Source: Ooceraea biroi (taxonomy: Eukaryota > Arthropoda > Insecta > Hymenoptera > Formicidae). From it: a stretch of DNA of 64,000 nucleotides. Below, in pieces: positions 45,201 through 57,433 of the stretch. Position numbers and translations under genes: made by a program. The notes below the pieces were generated by a model. It saw only the letters and a program-made list of their open reading frames with translations. It ran no database searches and was not told the DNA's origin. The stretch is from positions 3,534,001 to 3,598,000 of the forward strand of contig NC_039508.1 in NCBI RefSeq assembly GCF_003672135.1, given 5' to 3'. Numbering within the stretch: the first letter of the stretch is position 1; each line of letters starts with the position of its first letter.

Positions 45201-48007
45201 TAATCGATGAAACTGGATACGATCCAAATCTCACCCTTGCAAGTTCATATTGAAGGTTTTGGCAAGGATTTTAATCGCCTTCGATATCTTTAGGACGTCC
45301 CACTTGAGCGGTTCGGTGCTGATAAACGGAAAAGACAGGAATCTCCGAAGATTTCGGAAGATGTCTTGCTACATTATGCAGGACGACCGACTTTTACCGC
45401 ATTTAACCGTCTACGAGGCGATGACTGTCTCAGCAAATTTGAAATTAGGGAAGGACATCAGCGCAAGCGCCAAAAAAGTCGTGGTATGATAAGCTTCTTT
45501 TATATAAAAGTATTCCTCCTTTTCTCGTGTTGCTATGTACCAACAATTCGGTATATACAATATATCAGCAAAATAGTCTGAGTTGCTGTGAAAATTTACC
45601 GTAACGATATAATGCAGATCGAGGAGATTATCGAAACGCTTGGTCTACGCGAAGCCAGCAACACGCAAACCCATAGTCTCAGCGGAGGCCAAAGGAAGAG
45701 GCTGTCGATAGCGCTGGAGCTTGTCAATAATCCTCCGGTCATGTTCTTCGACGAGCCTACTTCTGGCTTGGACAGCTCTTCCTGTTTTCAATGTCTCAGT
45801 TTGCTCAAATCTCTGAGTAGAGGAGGTAATGTTTATCGCAAGATCAGATTTTCTACGGTTCTTCCGTTGTTTCGTGACGAGAAAAATATCAGGATACATC
45901 TTGGGATCTCTTACAGGAAGGACGATCATATGTACGATCCATCAACCAAGCGCGCGACTGTTTGAGATGTTTGATCATCTGTACCTGCTTGCCGAGGGCC
46001 AATGTATATATCAGGGCAACGTTGGCGGTCTAGTGCCCTTCCTGTCGTCAATGGGTCTCGAATGTCCGAGTTACCATAACCCAGCGGATTATGGCAAGTA
46101 CTTGATTGAGTTTTAATAATCCAAATTTCGATTATTCCTTTCATACATAAAATTTTAAGCAAAAGTGTTCTTTACTCGGTGAATTATGATAAAATAAACA
46201 TGATCCATCCTCAAAACGAGAATATTTCATAAAATATTCATCAAAATTATCCCATATGAAGCGTGAAATGTAAAAAGATTTATTACGGGGATTAAATACG
46301 CTAACAAAGTCTTATCGTTTCAGTAATGGAGGTCGCTTGCGGGGAACACGGCGAGTGTGTTCACAAACTCGTGATGGCGGTAAACAATGGTAAATGCAAC
46401 AATTATCAACACCATCAGGCGGCCATCGCCGCGGCGCAGACGGTTTCGAACGACATCGCCAAGGAGTCGCCGCAGGAGCAGACAAAACCGGAGGGTGCGA
46501 CTCTGATACCGAACGGCGTGGCGAAGCCACCACCTGGTGCGACGATGATCAATATGCCGGTCTCCTGCACAACGTCATTATTGGATAGCGCAGAAAGTAT
46601 AGAGCAGAAAGTCGGTTTCCCGAGAAGCGGTTGGATGCAGTTTTGGATTCTCCTCAAAAGGACCTTCTTGTCGCAGATGCGAGACATGGTAAGCGAGACA
46701 TGGAAGTATAAATTCTTTTTCTTCTTTCATCTAAAACAAACTCAACTTAAAATTTATTAGCATAAAATAATGAATATTACATTTAATCAAATATTGAAAA
46801 TTTCAAAAATAATTACGTAATATTAAATGACGCAACTTTTAGAAAAGAATAGCACATCCTTTTATTAAGATCTGCTATCGCTGCATGTGCCTCAACTCTG
46901 AGATATTTGATATTTATCTTGTCATTTTCACTCTTTTAACCAGACGTTAACCAGGGTAAGATTGATTTCACACATCATCGTCGGCTTTTTAATCGGCGCG
47001 ATCTATTACGACATCGGCAACGAGGCCTCAGAGGTCATGAGTAACGCCGGATGCGTCTTCTTTACGGTGATGTTTCTCATGTTCACCGCTATGATGCCTA
47101 CCATATTAACATGTAAGGGTTTTGCAATCGATTTACCACTATGATATCATAATGCATTGAAATCATATTGTTCTTCCATTCTTGCCATCTTTGTTCTGCA
47201 GTTCCGGTAGAAATGTCTGTATTCGTGAGGGAGCACTTAAATTACTGGTACTCGGTGAAAGCTTTTTACTTCGCGAAAACATTGGCGGACCTGCCGTTCC
47301 AAGTGAGTAACAATTCACAGCTCCCGCATTTATCCCAATTAACGCCAATCGCGACTCACGCGATATTGAAATGTTGCAGATAGTGTACTCCATAGCCTAC
47401 GTAATGATCGTATACTTCATTACGTCGCAACCACTGGAAACCGAGCGTTTTCTCATGTACTTAAACATATGCATCCTGACATCGTTGGTCGCACAATCAA
47501 TCGGTCTGCTGATAGGTGCAGCGATGAGCGTGGAGGTAAAGTCTATCATTGAAACGCGCGTGTCGCTGAACAAAAAGAATTTCATTCGAGCGAGAAAAAA
47601 TCACGATCAAGCTCCTACTTTCTCCTCATTTTCGCCTCTAATTGGAATATTCTCGCTTGCAGAGCGGGGTTTTCATCGGGCCCGTGATGTCGGTGCCGAT
47701 AGTCCTGTTCTCCGGCTTCTTCATCAACTTCAACGCCATTCCAAAATACCTCAAGTTCCTCTCGTACGTGAGTTACGTGAGGTACAGCTTCGAGGGTGCC
47801 ATGATCACCGTGTACGGCTACAATCGGGCGAAGCTCAAATGTTCCCGGGATTACTGCCACTTCAGGAGTCCGACGAAGTTCCTCGAACAGATGTCCATGC
47901 AGAATGCGGTCTACTGGATGGACGTCGTCGCTCTACTCGGTTTCCTGCTCGTTCTCAGAGTGGTCGTTTACTTCGTGCTGCGACTGAAGCTACGATCCCT
48001 TCGTTAA
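39228..48007 (+). CDS. ABC transporter subfamily G half transporter, ABCG1/ABCG4 type
   Basis: Members of this clade dimerise and export sterols or other lipids at the plasma or endosomal membrane. Eleven coding exons: 39228-39388, 43957-44189, 45033-45150, 45294-45483, 45618-45825, 45917-46093, 46324-46688, 46944-47112, 47202-47302, 47380-47535 and 47663-48007. All phases agree, giving 740 aa. The nucleotide-binding domain shows Walker A GPSGAGKST (154-162), Q-loop Gln200, signature LSGGQ (255-259), Walker B VMFFDE (275-280) and switch His312, all intact. NPADYVMEVACGEHGE closes the domain. A linker of about 110 residues rich in Ala, Gln and Pro follows, then six membrane helices with hallmarks REHLNYWYSVKAFYFAKT and LFSGFFINFNAIP. 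Intron 6 uses a GC donor. Two tandem ATGs (39228, 39231) could start the protein; upstream alternative exons are possible. Clade assignment is firm; the insect orthologue name is not. Confidence 0.95.
39389..43956 (+). other. ABCG intron 1
   Basis: A 4.6-kb GT-AG intron (donor CATGG|GTAAGA; acceptor GTTTCTAG). It is AT-rich. I see no nested gene, repeat or RNA. ORFs such as 39827-40162 have no coding character. Confidence 0.7.
46094..46099 (+). other. non-canonical GC splice donor in the ABCG gene
   Basis: The exon ends GATTATG and the intron begins GCAAGT. The next exon (46324) starts TAATGGAG after TTTCAG. Joining them restores DYVMEVACGEHG, the conserved ABCG sequence; no nearby GT donor keeps the frame. 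GCAAGT is the usual form of GC-AG donors. Confidence 0.85.
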
Positions 48008-51000
48008 ATTCTCCGATAGTCCAGGACTGACAATAATCGATCACATGTCATGACGCCACGACCGCCAGGTTGAATCGAGACCGTAATCTGAACGTAATCG
48101 ATCACGTTCTCATCAGTGACGAAGACCAAAAGAAGAAACGCGAAGAACAGCTCATTCACGAGCTCATTCACAAGAATAATACTGTCGAATTGGTAACACC
48201 GGTAGCGAATATTGCATCGTAACCGCCGAAGAAAACGTATCGGATGAGGAACATGAGGGAACATTGTAAATCGTTTAATCGTGCAAACTTTGATACGCGT
48301 CATTTTAGGTCATTAGGTCATTGCAACTTTATTTTATTATCCGCCTTTAATGAAGTAGAATATTTTTTATTAAATCCATTAACTTATAGAGTGTTAACGC
48401 TTCGAAGGGTGCTTAATTATTTTTAATAATAGTGGTTATGGCTTACAGCACCAAACCGAATGATCTCTGCCATTGGCAAAGGGGTGACAGTTTATCGTAC
48501 TTTGTTAGTTCGAGTAAGAAGTAGCTGTCGAGAGTTGCCCAACACTCGAAGGAATCTGATTAAAAGGCGAATCGTAATCCTAGGTCGCCTTTAATAGAAC
48601 GTTTAACTAACTAACGCAGGCAGAGTTAGGCTTATCTTCGAACTCGCGTATCAGTGACACAATAGACCGGACATGACATGGCGACATTGGTTGTTCGGCT
48701 ATTAAATTGAAACTACGCGAACGCGTTTATAGCCAATTACTACGAACTCGCCAGGAGCCTTAGGCCCGTTCAAGACTCGTGTCCCTCCAACGAGCGCGTT
48801 TGAAGATGCAAGCGCGACGAAATAGAAATTTCTATAGGTAGGACAAAGTAGGACACACGGATCATTAAAAAACCTCAAGTCTTTTATCTTCATCGTATAT
48901 ATACATAAAGCTCGTCACATATTTTGATCGCAACATTGGATATCTCGAAGGTAATGAATCGCGTATGTTATAATAGTCATGATAAGGTTCTTGCACGGGC
49001 GAACAGAAGCAATTTTCGCAAAAATCTCGAAAGTACGCTTGTCCGCCGCGACTAGCGTTTGCATAATGATAAAACGGTAGAGAGCGCGTATCCAATTCAC
49101 GTCTTACATAATCATATTAACAGATTTTTCTTCATATCGTAAAGTTTCATCAACGATTTACCTAATAGCTATGGTAATTGTAAGGGGAAAGCCGGAAAGG
49201 AGAAGAGGGGACAAGAGAAGTTTATTGTAAAAAGCTCACACTTGACCAATCACTAGCTGCCTGAGCGTTGCTTCTAAGTGCGAGTGCTAAACATTGTTAC
49301 ACTTATTATATATATATATATAATGACTATCTAAACGATGGGAAAGATGATTGTATAGCTGTATAAAACGAAAGGATAGATAGCGCGCGTCTGTTATACG
49401 ATCATGAATACGTGTATAACTGGTATCAATTTTTTACAATAATGTGATTCCTTTCCGCGGCCTATATGTGCAACCCTGCGGATTCATTTTCTCCAACAAG
49501 GGACGAAAAGGCAGCGGTTCAAGATGTTACCGTGGATTTCCATTTGTTTTATATACAACCAAGACTCGCTACAAATACCGCCAATGTCGATTGGTGCGAT
49601 CATAATCAACGAACAAGTAAAAGTCTACAAGGAGCGGCAATTCATACATTGCACGTAGTTGTTCCCGTCAAATACAAAGCGCGTAATGTTTTACTTTTGA
49701 AAGATTACAGAATTATGGGGGATTGGTCGTATTCTTTCTGTGCGCCATACGAGCATAAGTGATAGGTGTAAATAATAATGCATGTATTTCAGTTTCTTAA
49801 CAATGAGAAAATAAGCGATAATGGAATGACAAGGCAATAGAGTCTATCGCAAAAATTATAATTTACACATCACAATTATTCCACTCACGTTAATCGTTCG
49901 TGATATTTTCTATTATTGTGTGTTCGCGTTGATAATAGATATATTTTTTCAATTAGCGATTTTACTATTCGTATAAGTGATGGGAAACAGTATTTGTACC
50001 ATGGTATTATTTTTACGTTAGCTGCACTTTACTTATTTACTTTATTTTATTTTTTACAAATTATTATACGTGATTTGTATAGGTATCATGGTAACAATCT
50101 TAACATTAGTTTTATATAGAATAAGTTAGATTAAATTAAATATTTTTAATAGAACATTGATATATTAAGTTTTTATTGCAACATGATATACCTACACGAT
50201 ATACTATCGTTAAATTAATAATGCAACAATGTGTTTTACATGTGGATTATGTTAAAGCGGATAACAAGCAATTTCTTGTAAAAAATTGCTTGTTATTCTA
50301 ATTGTCATATCCAATCCACGGTTTCTATTTTTATCTATTTTTTTCTATTCCGTTTGATCCAAAGATCATTAAAAGGGAAAAGATAAAAAGAGGAGAGAGA
50401 AGTCACTATACATTTAAACACATTCTGTAGATTTTTATAAATATAGTTATTTGTAAAATACATTTTTGTAGGACTGAAATGCAGGATCGAGTATCCTTTT
50501 TCGCTAAGGAACTTGTGCGCATGCTTTTCACGTCATATGAATCTAATATTGGAGGGAAGAAGGCATAGACTGAAAGAAGAGAAAGATATATATATATATA
50601 TATATATGTATGTATCTTTGAAAGAGTGGACAAAAAATACTTTTTTCTATTTTTAGAGTTACATATCTCTTATAGTTACTCATTGTTTGTGCTTGTACTT
50701 ATTACTCGTCTAAACAATGATATAATCATCACGCTCAGAGAGGAGAAGACCGCGAAAATAGCGCTCCAAATTATTATTTTGGAGCATTATACGTTTATGC
50801 GTTCTTTCACAACTTGTTGTGTCACTAAATTTAATTTTTACTTGCTGTAACAAATCTTTCAATTCGTTATCAACAGCATAATTGTGAATGAAATTGTTAC
50901 ATTATTGTATTGGAACGTATTTGGCCAATCAAGAGAAGGAAACAGATACGATATTCGGAAAAATTCTTATAAACGAAAATTATATCCGGATGTGGAGGTA

Positions 51001-51864
51001 CATACCTATAAACGTACGACACCCCAGTAATAGTTTTATATGCGCGTGATGCATTGTTACCATACGATTGTTAACGCATTCGAATCTCGGTACGTCGTTC
51101 CCAAAATTTATCCCGACGAAAAGCCGCGCGGTACCTTCACCCAGCAATAATACACTACTTGTAAATTTTATTCTCGAACGCATTCATCGGCCGAGAATAA
51201 AACACGATTTGCCGACTTATTTTTCCGATACAATTACCGGCTAATCTCGATTGTGCGCCAATTTCGCTTGTTAAACTTCAGGTACGCGCAACGCTGTACA
51301 AGTCGCAACTTGAGGAACGAGTACCGGAGCAATCATCGCATCGATTAATCGATCGCATCGCGAATACGTGTGCACTGTGTTCAAGACTCAAGATCTCGCG
51401 AGTTAAGCGCACGATTTTTTCATTCCAACGAGTGACGACCTCGCTCGGAAAAATACGAGGACACGCAGTACATGGGCGCGTGTATGGTGCGTGTTATGTG
51501 TGCGCGTAGAAGAATCCATTCATAACTCGCTTTTAGAATTAAATACCGATATCTACACATACACACGCGTACACCACACGTGTTGTCTACAACGTGTAAC
51601 GTCAGACCACACATACATATATCAGATACCGCAATCTTTTTTCAAGTACTGTAAAAAATATTTTATATGACAGGAAGGAGAGAGTATCGTGTGTGTGAGA
51701 CTGAGCGCGCGAGTGTACGAGTCAGTCGCGAGATAAAACCTTTGCTCTCGAGATTAAGGTCCCGTTCCACAAAATCGAACCGAGCTTAACTGAACGACCG
51801 TTACATTTAACGCCACGGTTAAACTTGTATTGCGGTCCACATTAACTGTGTTTTCAACTGTTTA
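48008..51864. other. ABCG 3' UTR side and intergenic DNA
   Basis: The ABCG 3' UTR should begin here; an ATTAAA at about 48369 is one possible polyadenylation signal. The rest is AT-rich, with (TA)n runs at 49305-49322 and 50585-50609 and a small hairpin near 50264-50298 (ATAACAAGCAATTTCTTG and complement). CpG content rises after 51.2 kb without a recognisable gene. Confidence 0.4.
50585..50609. repeat. (TA)n microsatellite
   Basis: About 12 TA units followed by GTATGTAT, in AT-rich intergenic DNA. Confidence 0.9.
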
Positions 51865-52872
51865 CCCAGTAAGCAAAATGTGTGCAATCTGCCAGCAGAT
51901 TGACAACAGATTACTGCAGAAGTTGATAGCAAATTGGCATCCGTTATGTCCGCATTAGGACAGTGATCTGCCAGCAGAGCCTGCTAACAGACTCTGACAG
52001 CAGATTGACGGCAGAAACCGAGCAGGATCTGTTAACATTTGACGGCAGATTGACAGCAGAAACCGAACAGAATCTACAGCTTTTGGCCATTCATATTTAC
52101 GATATATTAAAGCATGTGTTTACTTTTAACACACTATAAATTGGCATTTTATATTACCATGTGTTAAAAGAACGCATTTGTTTGTTTGTTAAATTAAAGT
52201 ACATTTGGCTTGATGTGTCTTTCTGACAGTTCGTTGCATAATCTCTCTCTTATTGTTAATTTATTCTAATCTGAAGTCCGAATTTTGCTTTCGTACTTCA
52301 GATTGCTTGTGGCGTGCGTGATCTACATGGACGTTGTCTATGGGAGCCTCTGTGCCGCAAGTGCAAAATTTTCAGAAAAATTAATATTATCATGCCAAGG
52401 CGCGTATATTAACTTATATAACTGTTAGGCTAAATCTTAACATCGAGTAAGAACTCGACGTGTGCACCGCATAGCGGTGCGGAGCGAAAACGCATATTCA
52501 TAGCCGTGTAAATTTGAATACTGTCAAAAGCTGCAGATCCTGTTCGGTTTCTGCTGCCAATCTGCTGTTAGATTCCGCGCGCGCAGATCTTGCTCGGTTT
52601 CTGCTGCCAATCTGCCGTTAGATTCCGCGTGCGCAAATCTTGTTCGGTTTCTGTCGACAATCCGACTTCAAGCCATGTTTGCAGATTCTGCTCGGTTTCT
52701 GCCGCCAATCTGTTCTTAGATTTTGTGAGCAAGCTCTGTTACATTTCTGGCACCAATTTGTCGAATTAATCGTTAATAACAACTTCTGTATCAAATTTGT
52801 TGTCTTTTGGCTGGCAATAGTTGATAGCAGATAGTTAGCATCATCTGCTTTCGGCAGACTTGGCTATCTGGG
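51865..52872 (+). mobile_element. 1008-bp TA-flanked non-autonomous DNA element, copy 2
   Basis: It starts CCCAGTAAGCAAAATGTG and ends AGACTTGGCTATCTGGG, flanked by TA (51863-51864 and 52873-52874). It is the reverse complement of the element at 13377-14384, with identical length and roughly 98 percent identity by eye: four substitutions in the first ~220 bp compared. Subterminal tandem units (GGTTTCTGCTGCCAATCTGC, period about 60-65 bp) lie mainly at 52530-52720. There is no transposase; the 64-codon ORF at 52640-52834 is read out of the repeats and recurs in copy 1 with one changed residue. Confidence 0.8.
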
Positions 52873-53397
52873 TAGCTAAACCTGTAGTCTGTACGAAGAA
52901 ATTCTTCTAATCAAATTCTTCTAAATATGATGGTAGTTTTCTTATAATTTTTGGGCGTCGATGAATTAAATCTCTTTTATAAATCTTCATCTTAAATCTG
53001 TTTAAAGTAAGATGTGGAACTGGGCCTAAATGAAACCTACCAAGGGCTGTTTCGCATGGAGGAGAGAAACATCGCCGATCCTCTTGACGAACTGACGCCA
53101 ATGTATTTCGTACCTTGGTTTAGCGAAGGACGTCACGTTTGTACTAAAGCACAAATGAATAAACGATTGTATCGATGGACGAAGCGTCTTTCTACCCGTG
53201 TAAGACTTACTCGAGACGTTGACTGTACCGAAAATTGTCTGCTAAGGAACATCTGAACCTCGAATTGAGCGCAAAGCTGCCGATCGAGTGAAGCTTTCTG
53301 CTTCATTCTCTGATTTGACGTATGACGATGTTACGCAAAAGCGTTTGCCATGCTGCTGAGTTTTCGGAGTTTGAATGAACGTCTCTAAGGTCGGGAT
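52873..53397. other. interval without a recognised gene
   Basis: ORFs on both strands (52907-53101 minus and 53014-53256 plus) overlap each other. Neither resembles a known protein. It may belong to an upstream exon or decayed element; I cannot tell. Confidence 0.3.
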
Positions 53398-53433
53398 CAC
53401 GTGCATCGGGGTCACGTGGGACGCGCGACCAAT
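53398..53433. promoter_or_regulatory. paired CACGTG E-boxes plus CCAAT box
   Basis: Two perfect CACGTG boxes (53398-53403 and 53413-53418) are 15 bp apart and followed by CCAAT (53429-53433). Such clusters bind Myc/Max- or USF/TFE-type factors and NF-Y. They sit about 0.83 kb upstream of RpS28, a plausible promoter location if RpS28 has a 5' UTR intron. Confidence 0.4.
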
Positions 53434-54245
53434 GGGAACGCAGGCCTGTTGTATTTTAAGCATGCTTCGGACACGTGCTTGCTGATGTTGCTAGATTGCC
53501 AACTTTAAGTAACTTTACGTACTTCCGAATAATCTTCAGCAGTCTTCATAAGTTTCTTTGGAAGAAAATGTTCTATTATTCCTCCAATGATTCATAATGT
53601 TGTCTAAATTACTCGCACAATTTAGCTGCTCTGTAGAGTCGACCGGATAGTCTGAGTTGGCGCAATTCCGTTTTCTCTTAGAACACTATCAAGATGTCAT
53701 TTGATCCGCATCGTCGATCCAAGTTGGTAGTAGCACATTCGCTGTGCAGTACTGCGAGTGTTGCAACCGTTACGTAGTGCATCTTTTGATACTGCAGAAA
53801 TTCTTTAAGTATAGATAAGACTCAACCGCTTCTGGAGTCACGTAAATACCTCCAAAATTCATCGTGAGCTGATGAGAGATTGCATTTTTTACCAAGAAAA
53901 AATCCTAATTTCAAATTCCGCTTTCCTTATTTACCAGAAAAGAATCTGGCATAGTGTTCCGACCAATCGGAAGTCGCTTTAGAAGCACTTTAAAACGTGA
54001 ATTCATCTCTATAAAAGGCGATTCATTGAATAAGAGTTGGACTTCGTTCTGCTGCTCCTGCAAGAAAAAATACCATCCATCCATTCGCTGTAAGTACTTG
54101 ACCAACGAAGTAAAGTTAAGTTCGAGAGTATGATCCGTGTCCCAAGTTTAATGACACATTGTAGCACTCCGCTTCGGGATCGCGTTACATCACGTTGTAC
54201 AAGAGCCTACGTGCGTCATTATAGCGAGATAAGGAGCCACGAAGC

Positions 54246-54443
54246 ATGGAGAAGCCCATTGTTCGCGCGAGAGTAGTGAAGGTCCTGGGCAGGACAGGCT
54301 CCCAGGGACAATGCACGCAGGTCAAAGTGGAGTTCTTGAACGAGCAGAACAGACAGCTTATCAGGAATGTCAAGGGTCCCGTACGCGAGGGAGACATCCT
54401 CACGTTGCTAGAATCCGAGCGAGAAGCCAGAAGACTCCGCTAA
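54246..54443 (+). CDS. RpS28: 40S ribosomal protein S28 (eS28)
   Basis: A small-subunit ribosomal protein at the mRNA exit region. The ORF encodes 65 aa, the full family length. It contains the nearly invariant stretches RARVVKVLGRTGSQGQCTQV and IRNVKGPVREGDILTLLESE, and ends EREARRLR. Only the segment LNEQNRQL shows the usual lineage variation. The start has a good context (GAAGCATGG) and is the only Met near the conserved N-terminus. The coding sequence has no intron. No poly(A) tract or flanking duplication follows it, so nothing marks it as a retrocopy. A 5' UTR intron is possible (ATTATAG at about 54218-54224). An AATAAA follows 200 bp after the stop. Confidence 0.95.
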   Translation: MEKPIVRARVVKVLGRTGSQGQCTQVKVEFLNEQNRQLIRNVKGPVREGDILTLLESEREARRLR

Positions 54444-54644
54444 ACTGATGGGATCTTGACGTATCTTGCCGCATATGAGAACTGATGGTGTCCCCGGCTA
54501 TGCTGAAATTAGATCTGAACGTTTATTATACTCTGACAGCGAAAACAAAGAATGAGAAACTTCCCTTCCCGGATGATTTTTATTTTATTACTTTGGAAAT
54601 TTTGTATCATTGATTTTGGTCCTCTTCGGGTACCTTAGCTTTTT

Positions 54645-54650
54645 AATAAA
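54645..54650 (+). terminator. polyadenylation signal of RpS28
   Basis: AATAAA about 200 bp after the RpS28 stop codon, followed by T/G-rich DNA (TGATTCGTCATGTACGTTTC). Confidence 0.6.
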
Positions 54651-55470
54651 TTGATTCGTCATGTACGTTTCATTCATTTCATGCCGCACATCTCTCAAGC
54701 TATTCGTATTTTTCGCAGATAGAAGGAACTAAAGATGTTATAGCTAAATTCGATTCGACTTCAATCGGTATTGGTAGTTTCAAGAATAGTTGTGTTTAAA
54801 TTTAGCCATCCCAGCAATGCGTCTCATTCCGCCCTCAAGATGGTGATCTACGTAATCTGGGAATCTTCAGAAGTCCTACACGTTATACAAACAAGTTGAT
54901 ATTCTATTTACAGAAATCCTTCAAGAGAATCTAGGATAACAAGAAAATTTCTTGTCTAATTAATATCATAATTATTTTAGACAATGTTTATACGAAATTT
55001 CATGTGCAAAGTTGCATTGTGTACTTGCTATTTTGTCTACAGTTGATACTTGCGAGTATCTCTCTCTTATTAGCAGTTTGCGATCGCACCGATGGTTGAT
55101 AAGCAATGACTACTTTAACGCACATCGTCGTGTAATTTTTTCACCTTAAAGTTTAACTATCAATTCATTCAAGCATTGACCAAGGACAAACTTTTAGCGG
55201 CAATTACAGTTTACTAGTAAAAAAACCAACTATCTTTCTCACATCAATGATCACTATTTAATTAGCTGTGAATAATCGATAAGAGCGAGCTTTATCAATC
55301 TCAATTAATTACTCATCGCAGCTGCGCTGTTCGCAAGTAACAAACTTTATTCTAAATAATCATCAAGCACACGTGCACCGTCATCGTGATAGCAGCTGGT
55401 AACGAAGTTACCGACTCCGATGTTCCAGCTGAATAGCTCCACACGTTTCTCGCGCGTGTACGAACGTACA
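54651..55470. other. intergenic stretch after RpS28
   Basis: AT-rich, with no exon, repeat or RNA recognised. Confidence 0.4.
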
Positions 55471-55940
55471 CGCACACCGTGAAGCAGGGGTCAGTCAGCT
55501 GACTCGCATCCCGTCCAGCGAGCATCCGCCATGTGTGCGATACGCGCACACAGATGCGCAATTAAAGATTAACACTCGAGCGTGTACAGTTGCGAGATAG
55601 GAAGTGCGTGAATGACGAGCGACGTGTCCGTCTTTCGCGGCTGGTGGGGTTCTCGAGAGAGAAGCGAGCGAGTGTCAAAGTTTCCGATGTCGAGGAGGCT
55701 TTATGGGCGACCAATCCGCTTCGGCTGTCCGCGAACGGGGATGCTGGTCCGAGCAAATTAGAAGGCACGGGATCGCGCACGATCGATCGGTCGGTTTAGT
55801 TTGACGTCGCGCCGCGAATTGACACGCGCGTGGAGTGCCGTCTGCGCCGCAGATCTCTCGTCTTCACGACACAACGGGCCAGCAATTGGCGGTGCTTCTG
55901 GAGCAGGATTCGCGAACAGCGGGGGTGCATGCGCCTCACT
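55471..55940 (+). promoter_or_regulatory. CpG-rich candidate promoter/5' UTR for the gene starting at 57434
   Basis: A compact CpG-rich island lies between AT-rich flanks, 1.5-2 kb upstream of a well-formed coding start. It ends near CACTTGG|GTAATT (GT at about 55941), a moderate donor that could splice to the acceptor at 57369-57370. Overlapping ORFs on both strands are ascribed to composition. The strand and link are inferred from the position of the downstream exons. Confidence 0.4.
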
Positions 55941-57433
55941 TGGGTAATTATAATTATTAAATCGCAGCCGTTCGTTGGGCGAATTTCTTGGATTCCTTTA
56001 ATGAAGATTTAGTAAAAATCTCTGCGTGACATTAAGAAAATGTAATAAAACGTATACATTGTAGAAGGCGAAATATATATGAAATATGTAATGGAGTAAT
56101 GAAATAATCTCAAGTACATGCGAATACAAACTTTGCGTGAAAGAATATTTAGCTGTTACATGCATACTTTAATAATTTTGCATATAATGTGTCCAAAGAG
56201 AGAGTGTACGGTTTATATGTACGCTTAATAAAATCATTCGAGACCCTTGACATAATTGGCAATCGCTCGAGATTAATTAGTTAATTGATAACGACTGATT
56301 TCGTAACGAAAGCAATAAAATGAATAAATTAACGTGATGACAAGACAGCGTGAAAGCTGCACGTGTATTCTACATTATCATCCTAATACGCGCGACGGAT
56401 TATTCCTGGCCTGGCATGGTTTAGCCTTTATATACACTCATGCCATGCTGCAACGGTATTCGCATAGCTCTACCATTATATTGGTCGGTGAAGCACGTTG
56501 CACATGGTACCGCGAGAAACGCATGCATCGGAATGCCGTGAGAAACGCTACGCGAGAAACTATCGGAATATTCTCGCTGTAATTAAACTGCGGCTTATAA
56601 TGATCTCGTTCTGTAAAATATTCGGCGCATTTTCTCGATAATTTCACGTAAAAGTTTTCAGATACTTTTCAAATGCTACAGCTAACGGAGAATTTTAATA
56701 GTACCTGGAACACATTTACAACTTCGAAAAACTCGCGCCAAAAACCTTGATATTTACCCGCAGGTAAATTGATCTTTGTACGCTTTTGACGAGTTTCAGT
56801 AATCGATGGAGAAATAGGCAATCAAAATTGCTGTCGACAGCGAATCTTTATAATAAACACGTTCGTCGTGTTTACAGTTTGATAATACATAACTTTTAAT
56901 CGATCGTATAATATAAATGCCGAATTAATTAATTAATTAATGCAAATGAGAATAAAATTATATACACGCATTATTATTTGCGTATAAGTTGCAACATCGG
57001 ATTGTCGCATTAGTACGCAAATATGATATTATCTATGATGTTGATAAGCTTTCCTTGTACTATCAACCTTGAAAGATCAAGTAATTTTTGCACTCGATTG
57101 GGAAAGAGGGAATTGTTGGAGAGGAATCATCTTTAATGTCTTTGCGCAACTTTTGTTCGCATATAATTATGTAAATGTGTCTCTAATACACTTGTCTCTC
57201 TCGAGATCTTAGTTTTTTTTGCATTTATTGTTGCTCGGATACACATATATTTCAGTAACGAATAAGTAAATTATTTACATCGTTATAATTATGACATACT
57301 TTCTACTTTCGAGGAATATATTAATTTAATCGCGTTCCGAGTTGATTATTAATAATTTCATAACTTTCAGCCGTACAGCAATAAGTTGCAGTAAATCGAT
57401 CAACATTCGCAATATTGCAACGGAATAGTCACA

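Noticed and set aside
52530..52720. CRISPR-like array (regular repeats with spacers)
   Set aside because: The units are imperfect tandem repeats of a eukaryotic DNA element and the intervening sequence is itself repeated; there are no uniform repeats or unique spacers.
52640..52834. 64-codon ORF, also present at 13415-13609 on the other strand
   Set aside because: It is read out of the tandem repeats of the 1008-bp element. Recurrence in both copies reflects element identity, not a gene.
53014..53256. 80-codon plus-strand ORF upstream of RpS28
   Set aside because: Overlaps a minus-strand ORF, resembles no family and lacks splice or promoter support.
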